Of a stretch of 25,315 nt of DNA, positions 20,164 to 25,315 are shown piece after piece. Position numbers and translations under genes: made by a program. Below the pieces are notes generated by a model. The model was given only the letters and a program-made list of their open reading frames with translations. It was not told the DNA's origin and did not search any database. The stretch is from a virus. Position 1 is the first letter of the stretch. Each line of letters starts with the position of its first letter. Location of the stretch: IMG/VR virus record IMGVR_UViG_3300050033_000060, positions 1-25,315 of that record; one strand, 5' to 3'.

Positions 20164-23039
20164 TTCACCCTCCGCAAGCCCTCGATAGGCTCTGCCATCA
20201 TCGGCACGATCTTCGCCGCGACCCGGCCGAGCGCCGGCATGGACAAGTCGATTTCCCAGCAGGGGACCGACGACCCTGCATAATGTGTCCCGGCGCCCAG
20301 GACTTTCCGTCGATCGGTGGAGACGAGCGCACCCACAGATATGAGATAATTTTTGAGCGCCGTATAGGAGGCGAAGTTTTTCGCGAGCCATCCGCGCAGC
20401 TCTTGCCGACTGATAAACAGCTTGTTCTCCTCCCAGTAAACCCGGCCGTTGATCGCCCCCCTCGGCTCCTTGAGCATCACCACCATGCCACTGGTGAGGT
20501 CGCGCCCGGTTACCAAGATGCCGCTGGCGTTGTGGTCGAGGAATTGCCCGAGGAGATCGAGGTCGCTGGCGACGAGATCGTTCTTCGTCTCGCGCTGCCC
20601 GCGGATCAGATCGACAATCCAGTTAATCAAGCTCCCGATGTTCATCTCAATCAGCCCGAGCTTCTTCGCGATCAGCCCCCCGTAGATAGTGACCGCCGCC
20701 GCCGCGATCCAGAACCGCTCGGCCTGCAGCGCGTCGGTGCGGCGTTCAAGCTCGGCGATCAGGATGCGGAGCTTTTCAGCGTGCTCGGTCTGGTGGTCGA
20801 CAAGGTACTGGATGTAGATCGGACCCGCCTGGCCGTAGTGGCAGGTTACAGCATTGTGAATTTCGGCCCAGGTTGCACTACCAAGGGTACTCGTGGTGGG
20901 GATGGTGAGTTCCATGATGCGGTTCAATTCCGCCGAGGAGTCTGTTTTGAGGGCTGCGAGCTTGTCGGTGAGGGGATGGTTAGAGCTAACCACCGCAAGG
21001 GTGTTCCAGCTTGTCCTACCGCCGCGCTCGGCGCCCGTCTGTGTGAGCCGATTGCGGTCTTTGCCTTGTGTCACCCGGTAGACAAGATCGGACAGCGCCT
21101 CCGGGGTCATGTTACTCACCTCATCGATGTACGCCGGCAGGCTCCCATAAATGCCGAGCCGCGATATCACGGATGCCGCAGTGTCGTCTTTCTGGAGTAC
21201 GAGGTCGCTCGGTTTCCCATAAGTGGAAAGCCCCCAGCTCCCTGTCATCGTCTTACCGAGCCCGGTCGCCCCTACCATCGCGATCAGCGCCCCGGAGTGC
21301 CCCGTGAAGCGCATGAGCGGCGCACCGAACGCCTCGGCGGCGAATGAGAACGCCAAGCTCTCCATGCCGGGGGCCGACAGGTGCCGGGTCGAGGCTTTCC
21401 ACGTTTCGAGATTCCCTTTCTGACAGAACGCCGCGACGGCGGCCGAGGCCATCTTAGACATGCCACCCTTCACAGGCTCCTCGTTTGCCCGGTAAATCTG
21501 ATCGCCCAGGACGAAGGACAGGTCGCCCGTCTCAGGGTGCTCGGTCCACCCCATCTGCGTGTAGATATCATTCATGCGCACGGTGGCTCGGAGTTGTGCC
21601 ATGTACTCGCCCATGTAGGTCATCATGTGTTTCCTCGAATCGTTCCCTTGGACTTGGACATGCTCGTCGGCCATCGCCGTCAGAAAATCGACAGGCTTTA
21701 GCAGTAAAGCTGAGCGGACATTGAATTCGTGGTATAATCCAGTTACCGGCAAACGATGCCGGATCGTGACCACCTCATAACCCTTGCTGTGGTCCATGCC
21801 AAGCGAGACCGGATAAAGGTCTTCGGGGTAGAACCGCTCAGGCACCCCGCCGAAGTCGATAAAAAGGCCGTCTTCCGTGCGCAGGAAACCTTGGGGTAGG
21901 CTCCTTTGTTCCTCTTCGGTGATGGTTGCGACGAGTTCTGCATCCGGGTAACCCAAGACGATCGGTGACTTGATCTTCCCGGCGTGGGGGCACCCAACGC
22001 ATAGGGTCGCGTCGTCAGCTCCGATCTTTTGGCAGGTAGTCGGCCCGACGCCCGACGCCTTGTGGTGCTCCAGCTTCTCTTCCGTCGCTGCCGGGGAGTA
22101 GTCGGGGTGCCCGCTGCTCCACTCCTGCACAACGTCGTCGCCCTCTTCGCAGTGGCGCAGGACGCCGAGGAGGTCATACCAGACGGGTTCGGCAATGTTC
22201 CCGAGGGTATCCCGCATCACGCGAGCAGCGCGGCATTTATCAGCAACCTTGTGCGCCGAGGAGGGGGGGTGATTATCGCCGATCCCGGAGGCGAACGCGT
22301 CGTTAAGACCCTTGAACTCCTTTGGGGCGATCAACCCTTGCAGTGGTATTTTGACTCGTGCTGAGGCGGCAGTAACCGCAGCAGTGAATGCGCTGAACGA
22401 GGTGTTCGGGGCGTCGAAAATAATCCGGGTGAGTTTCGGATTCAGCGGGTCTTTACGGTTATGAACACCCATCGGCCGCAGGACCGACGCATTATCCGCC
22501 GTGCGCACCGGGTCGATCTCGAATTTGTGATGCTTTGCAAGGGCTTTTAGTTTTTGCCCGACGACTTTCCAACGCTGGGGGTCAATGGCTTCGTCCAGAA
22601 CCCAGTGAACGTAAAGCCCATTCCCCGATGACTCCACGAGGGGGGGAGGGAGCAGGGTGTCCTTTAGGAATTTTTTCAGGGCTACAACCCCGGCAACCTG
22701 CGTCGGGAACGGTTTTCCAGGGCCGCAGTCAATGTCCATAAAAAAGGAACGGAGCGCCACAGTATTGAGCTGGGAGCGCCGCGGTTTATAGTCGGCTGAC
22801 TTTGGGGGAAGCGTTCGGTTAAATTCTTCAGCAGCTCGGACGAGAGCTTTGTCGAAGGCGGCTTGGGCAACAAAAACCGTAACTTCCGCGTCGTCCAGAG
22901 CGTGGAGGTGGCGGTGTAGCTCCGCTATCCGCTCGAAAAACCTTTGGACTTTTGCTCCATTTTTGAGGAGGTGGACGGCACAATATAGGCTGTCTCCAGT
23001 CGCAGATTCGGCGGGCAGGACTCGACGCAGGTAGTCCAA
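20160..23039 (-). CDS. Primase-helicase (AEP-like primase plus DUF927-type helicase domain)
   Basis: The N-terminal half resembles an archaeo-eukaryotic-type primase: FFMDIDCG at D102/D104 (DxD metal ligands), ESSGNGLYVHWVLDE, then TADNASVLRPMGVHNRK. A short Cys/His cluster (CQKIGADDATLCVGCPH, about residues 336-350) may bind zinc. The C-terminal half is a DUF927-like ATPase: GATGLGKT with Lys596 (Walker A), PAYIDEVS with Asp639 (Walker B) and a VVSSNHP sensor. A winged-helix-like tail (NKLFISRQELRGWLAKNF) ends the protein. Priming and unwinding at the fork are the likely roles. TTG 23039 is chosen as start for its GGAGG six bases upstream and the family-like DYLRRVLPAE N-terminus; GTG 23099 (no visible SD) gives 979 aa. 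The stop overlaps the methyltransferase start. Confidence 0.88.
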   Translation of the reverse strand: MDYLRRVLPAESATGDSLYCAVHLLKNGAKVQRFFERIAELHRHLHALDDAEVTVFVAQAAFDKALVRAAEEFNRTLPPKSADYKPRRSQLNTVALRSFFMDIDCGPGKPFPTQVAGVVALKKFLKDTLLPPPLVESSGNGLYVHWVLDEAIDPQRWKVVGQKLKALAKHHKFEIDPVRTADNASVLRPMGVHNRKDPLNPKLTRIIFDAPNTSFSAFTAAVTAASARVKIPLQGLIAPKEFKGLNDAFASGIGDNHPPSSAHKVADKCRAARVMRDTLGNIAEPVWYDLLGVLRHCEEGDDVVQEWSSGHPDYSPAATEEKLEHHKASGVGPTTCQKIGADDATLCVGCPHAGKIKSPIVLGYPDAELVATITEEEQRSLPQGFLRTEDGLFIDFGGVPERFYPEDLYPVSLGMDHSKGYEVVTIRHRLPVTGLYHEFNVRSALLLKPVDFLTAMADEHVQVQGNDSRKHMMTYMGEYMAQLRATVRMNDIYTQMGWTEHPETGDLSFVLGDQIYRANEEPVKGGMSKMASAAVAAFCQKGNLETWKASTRHLSAPGMESLAFSFAAEAFGAPLMRFTGHSGALIAMVGATGLGKTMTGSWGLSTYGKPSDLVLQKDDTAASVISRLGIYGSLPAYIDEVSNMTPEALSDLVYRVTQGKDRNRLTQTGAERGGRTSWNTLAVVSSNHPLTDKLAALKTDSSAELNRIMELTIPTTSTLGSATWAEIHNAVTCHYGQAGPIYIQYLVDHQTEHAEKLRILIAELERRTDALQAERFWIAAAAVTIYGGLIAKKLGLIEMNIGSLINWIVDLIRGQRETKNDLVASDLDLLGQFLDHNASGILVTGRDLTSGMVVMLKEPRGAINGRVYWEENKLFISRQELRGWLAKNFASYTALKNYLISVGALVSTDRRKVLGAGTHYAGSSVPCWEIDLSMPALGRVAAKIVPMMAEPIEGLRRVK
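20169..20173 (-). promoter_or_regulatory. Shared ribosome binding site for two overlapping starts
   Basis: GGAGG at the 3' end of the primase gene is five bases from the GTG of the methyltransferase (20163) and nine bases from the ATG of the overlapping ORF (20159). Both spacings are functional, so one site could serve both frames. Confidence 0.6.
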
Positions 23040-23123
23040 GGTGAGCCTCCGGGGTGGTAAGTGTAGCCAAAAAGAAGGGAAGCCATTATCCTCCCCCACT
23101 TCACGGCCGAAGTCAAGATCGTT

Positions 23124-23216
23124 TCAATACCCCGTGTGGCAGCGCACGCCGCAAGCGAGAACCACGAAACTCAAGATGAAAAACCGCAGCAATTTCCGTT
23201 CTTTCTCTCGTCTCAC
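23124..23216 (-). CDS. Candidate 30-aa membrane or lipoprotein-like peptide
   Basis: In the gap between the HTH gene and the primase, a GTG four bases after the upstream stop opens a 31-codon frame. It has a basic start (MRREKERK) and a hydrophobic segment ending in a possible lipobox (LRFFILSFVVLAC). Small phage lipoproteins exist, for example receptor-blocking or spanin-type products. The ribosome site (GAAG) is weak, and the ORF is short, so this is only a candidate. Otherwise this 180-base gap holds no recognisable signal. Confidence 0.25.
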   Translation of the reverse strand: MRREKERKLLRFFILSFVVLACGVRCHTGY

Positions 23217-23219
23217 GTC

Positions 23220-23540
23220 TTACTTCGCAACGTAATTCTTCGCGTACCGCTTCGCCAGCTCAAGAGCACGAGCAGGGTTACCGCTCATACCTTTTACGTT
23301 CTGGTAGCGCTCCGGCATAGGGAAATCGCCACGGACCAACCCGCGCTTGATCGCTTTCAAAGTTTGACAGGCCGACTCATAGGTCGCTACGGTCTGTGGC
23401 TTCCGCCCACCGCACCACGAGTAGAACGTTGGCATGGTGATCTTCAACAGCGATGCCAACTCCCGGTGGGAAAGCCCCGCCAACTCCGCGATCTTGCGGA
23501 GCATTGTGAAGTCGAACGTCATATCGTCATGGATATTCAC
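23220..23540 (-). CDS. HTH (XRE-like) DNA-binding protein
   Basis: GTG 23540 with TAGGAG six to seven bases upstream gives a 106-aa protein. Residues ~14-47 form a helix-turn-helix of the Cro/C1 (XRE) type: LRKIAELAGLSHRELASLL, then KITMPTFYSWCGGRK, in which the second helix would contact DNA. The rest is helical and basic (ATYESACQTLKAIKRG, NPARALELAKRYAKNYV). It sits between the DHH-like gene and the primase and may control the replication operon. It could also be an RNA-polymerase or host-regulation factor. There is no dimerisation or cleavage domain as in CI repressors, so lysogeny control is not supported. Confidence 0.75.
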   Translation of the reverse strand: MNIHDDMTFDFTMLRKIAELAGLSHRELASLLKITMPTFYSWCGGRKPQTVATYESACQTLKAIKRGLVRGDFPMPERYQNVKGMSGNPARALELAKRYAKNYVAK

Positions 23541-23549
23541 TTTTAACTC

Positions 23550-24101
23550 CTACGCAACTTCGAAATGAGCACAATAGTCTGCCGGTGCGCAGCATGCATC
23601 TGATTCTGGAACACGTAATCCGCAGTGAGGGCAAGTCTTAGTTTCTTCGGTTACTTCCTCATAGAGGTAGTCCGCCTGTTCGCTCCGCGGGAGCGCGTTA
23701 AAGCGCAGGATCGCGGCGCCGGCAACGCACGCTTGGAACCGATCGAACTCCACCCACTCCTCCAGAGCCTCGGCCGTCCGCCCCATGGTCGCGAGGAATG
23801 CCCGAACCTCCTTGGAGTTCGGGAGCGCGTGGGTGATGTCTTCCACGTAACGAAGCACGTCGGGGACCGGGTAGTCGGTGACAGCCGAGACCCAGACATT
23901 GTGGGGCTTATCCCAGTCGGATATGCCGAGCGCATTATCGCCATCTGCAGTAACCCCGCTCGCATTCCCCAACGCCGTAAATACTACATCGGGGCGTTCC
24001 TTGTCGGCGTCGATGGCGACGCAGAGACCGAACCAGAGCGCGTAAGCGCAGGCAAAGCCTTTCAGCGTGTCGGGGTGATAAATGATGATTGTTTTGGACA
24101 T
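23550..24101 (-). CDS. DHH-like N-terminal domain with C-terminal zinc-ribbon-like motif, 183 aa
   Basis: ATG 24101 has GGAGG nine bases upstream. The N-terminus (TIIIYHPDTLKGFACAYALW) resembles phage DHH-family phosphoesterase-like proteins, which start with a YH..C.DGF.AA pattern, but the usual Asp before the Gly-Phe is Lys here. The protein is also about half the normal length and lacks a DHH motif. The C-terminus has C157-x2-C160 (CPHCGLRVP) and further Cys at 170, 171 and 177, likely a zinc ribbon. It may therefore be a degenerate or re-purposed DHH fold, or an unrelated fold with a similar first strand. Function is unknown. It leads the compact part of the leftward operon. Confidence 0.5.
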   Translation of the reverse strand: MSKTIIIYHPDTLKGFACAYALWFGLCVAIDADKERPDVVFTALGNASGVTADGDNALGISDWDKPHNVWVSAVTDYPVPDVLRYVEDITHALPNSKEVRAFLATMGRTAEALEEWVEFDRFQACVAGAAILRFNALPRSEQADYLYEEVTEETKTCPHCGLRVPESDACCAPADYCAHFEVA

Positions 24102-24155
24102 ACTAAATTACCTCCGGGGCGAAGCGGGTAAACCCTTGTCGGGTGTTCAAATCAA

Positions 24156-24178
24156 GGCCGGGAGTCGCCCCCCCGGCC
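24156..24178 (-). terminator. Possible hairpin/terminator between leftward genes
   Basis: GGCCGGG and CCCGGCC (24156-24162 with 24172-24178) form a 7-bp stem, in the 97-base gap after the 360-aa gene. Read leftward the downstream side is only TTGATTTG, a weak T-tract, so termination may be partial or it may be a structured leader. Confidence 0.35.
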
Positions 24179-24198
24179 CATCTTTCAAGACCCCCCGC

Positions 24199-25281
24199 CT
24201 AAATCTGCATCAACGCCGCGATGTCGGCTTCGGAGGCGTCGGCCAGGGAGACAGTGGCCGCGGGCCTATTCGCCGCCTGCGGGATGACCTTATCGGCGAT
24301 GTCCATCGGGAAGTCGATGTCGAGCACCCCGGCGCCGGCCGGCTTAGCTTCTGCGGCCTTAGCCGCCTCTGCCGCCTTCTTTGCCTCGGCAGCTTTCCGT
24401 TTCTCCTCGACCTTCGATGCCTTCTCGGCTTCCTTCGCTACTTTCTCAGCTTCAGCTTTCTGTGCTGCGAGTTCTGCCGCCGACGGGCCAGTCTGCTGCT
24501 GCTGCGCAACCGGAGACGCCACGGGCACCGTGCCATGGATGATCGCATGGACCTCAGGGCCGTCAATCATGGGGAGGACCGCATCGATCTGGGCATCCTG
24601 CAGAAGACCCCCGAACGCGAAAGCGTAGGTCGGGAAGTTCTTCGTCGGGTCGAAGGTGATCTTCGTCACGGCCGTCGGGAGGAAGACACCCATTGCGGAT
24701 AAATCCGTGCAGTATTTCTTCCACCCCTTGAGCGCCGTGGGCATGAGCACCAACCTCCAGATTTTCGGGGGGCACAGGATCGCCAGAGTCTTCCTATCCG
24801 AGCAGGCTTTCCCTTTACCAGGGTCGCCGTTCTGGTCGATGCCGCTGCCGAAGGCGTTCTGTGGGCAGCTCGCGCAGTTCGTGCATCGGGGAAGCGCCGA
24901 GCTGGGATCGGGCTTAGCACCGTCGTTGGAGAAGCAGTCCGGGGCGGCCGGCTCTTCACCGTCTTTGTACGGCACGGCGTACCACGCCTTGTCGAATCCG
25001 TCCTTCCCGGCCAGCACGATGGCGGTGATGGTGGTGATGGGTTGCCCGCGCAGCTCCTCGACTCTGTAGTCTGCGGGGTAAACCAGCGGCTCCGTAACGC
25101 CATTTTCCTTGGTGACGAAGCGGGTGGACTTGCAGCCGATCGTCGGTACTCCCCCGACGGAGATGCCGGAGGTCATGGCGAGCTGCATCGCCGCGAGTTT
25201 TGCCTGCATGGCCGGGTTGGCCGCAAGGTATTTCTGGATTGCGCTCATGCGCTCGGGGGCAACTGCTATTTCGTTTGCCAT
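24199..25281 (-). CDS. Conserved phage Cys-cluster protein, 360 aa, unknown function
   Basis: ATG 25281 has AAAAGGAG ten bases upstream. Residues 1-60 begin ANEIAVAPERMSAIQKYL and contain C50. A Cys-rich core follows: C116 (DCFSNDG), C133, C136 and C139 (RCTNCASCPQNAFGSG), and C160 (GKGKACSDRK), a plausible zinc-binding set. Residues ~265-320 are a low-complexity Ala/Lys/Glu helix (AAQKAEAEKVAKEAEKA), and the tail is acidic. I recall conserved phage proteins with a PDCFSNDG/GKACSD signature near replication genes, usually annotated as hypothetical. A DNA-binding or single-strand-binding-type role would fit the position, but I cannot support it further. It is the first gene of the leftward operon inside the window. 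Confidence 0.75.
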   Translation of the reverse strand: MANEIAVAPERMSAIQKYLAANPAMQAKLAAMQLAMTSGISVGGVPTIGCKSTRFVTKENGVTEPLVYPADYRVEELRGQPITTITAIVLAGKDGFDKAWYAVPYKDGEEPAAPDCFSNDGAKPDPSSALPRCTNCASCPQNAFGSGIDQNGDPGKGKACSDRKTLAILCPPKIWRLVLMPTALKGWKKYCTDLSAMGVFLPTAVTKITFDPTKNFPTYAFAFGGLLQDAQIDAVLPMIDGPEVHAIIHGTVPVASPVAQQQQTGPSAAELAAQKAEAEKVAKEAEKASKVEEKRKAAEAKKAAEAAKAAEAKPAGAGVLDIDFPMDIADKVIPQAANRPAATVSLADASEADIAALMQI

Positions 25282-25315
25282 GGTGATTGTGCTCCTTTTT
25301 CTGGGTTACCGCCCT

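Noticed and set aside
20164-20391. Methyltransferase start extended to ATG 20391
   Set aside because: It would overlap the primase by ~230 bases and adds residues unlike any methyltransferase N-terminus. GTG 20163 has a good SD and a GTGA overlap.
20133-21347. 404-codon rightward ORF antisense to the primase-helicase
   Set aside because: The opposite strand carries clear Walker A/B and DUF927-type motifs in this stretch. The rightward product is low-complexity Arg/Pro-rich with no domain, SD or operon context.
21721-21738. TATAAT on the + strand inside the primase gene
   Set aside because: No -35 at proper distance and no gene downstream in that direction, so it is a coincidental match in coding sequence.

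Overview
The window looks like part of the genome of a double-stranded DNA tailed phage (or prophage). The sequence is GC-rich by eye, gene-dense, and has Shine-Dalgarno starts and many stop/start overlaps. No plasmid, rRNA, tRNA, IS or CRISPR content is visible. A short head-tail adaptor, a putative nozzle-like tail protein and very large internal-virion-type proteins, with no tape-measure or sheath gene, suggest a podovirus-like virion. A proteobacterial or other Gram-negative host is an inference only.

Left arm (about 1-17140, all rightward) is the late structural module. In order it holds the end of a small acidic coiled-coil protein, a 107-aa conserved protein, a head-tail adaptor-like protein, a beta-propeller-like tail protein, a 267-aa Thr/Gly-rich tail protein and an intrinsic terminator. 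Next come a 1078-aa tail fibre/receptor protein (12 Asp-box repeats, then 11 short VGG repeats), an unknown 265-aa protein and a 613-aa coiled-coil protein. A near-consensus sigma70 promoter follows, then a 494-aa Ala/Pro-rich protein and a 2194-aa polyvalent protein carrying an HExxH zincin motif and an ADP-ribosyltransferase-like domain. The fibre region and the next gene are clearly more AT-rich than their surroundings.

Right arm (17339-25281, all leftward) is the DNA and nucleotide metabolism module, converging on the late genes at about 17.15-17.34 kb. In transcription order it holds a Cys-containing conserved protein, a DHH-like/zinc-ribbon protein, an HTH regulator, a primase-helicase, a cytosine-5 DNA methyltransferase overlapped by a 398-codon ORF, a 37-aa six-cysteine peptide, a 73-aa zinc-finger-like protein, a Nudix hydrolase, a DUF3310 protein, a 54-aa four-Cys protein and a bacterioferritin with all ferroxidase and haem ligands. 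Nearly every junction from the primase to the bacterioferritin is a few-nucleotide overlap, which implies one translationally coupled operon.

The most unusual items are the complete phage bacterioferritin at the end of a run of Cys-rich small proteins, the long ORF overprinting the methyltransferase with precise operon boundaries, the zincin/ART polyvalent virion protein, and a short SD-preceded ORF embedded in that protein's linker.
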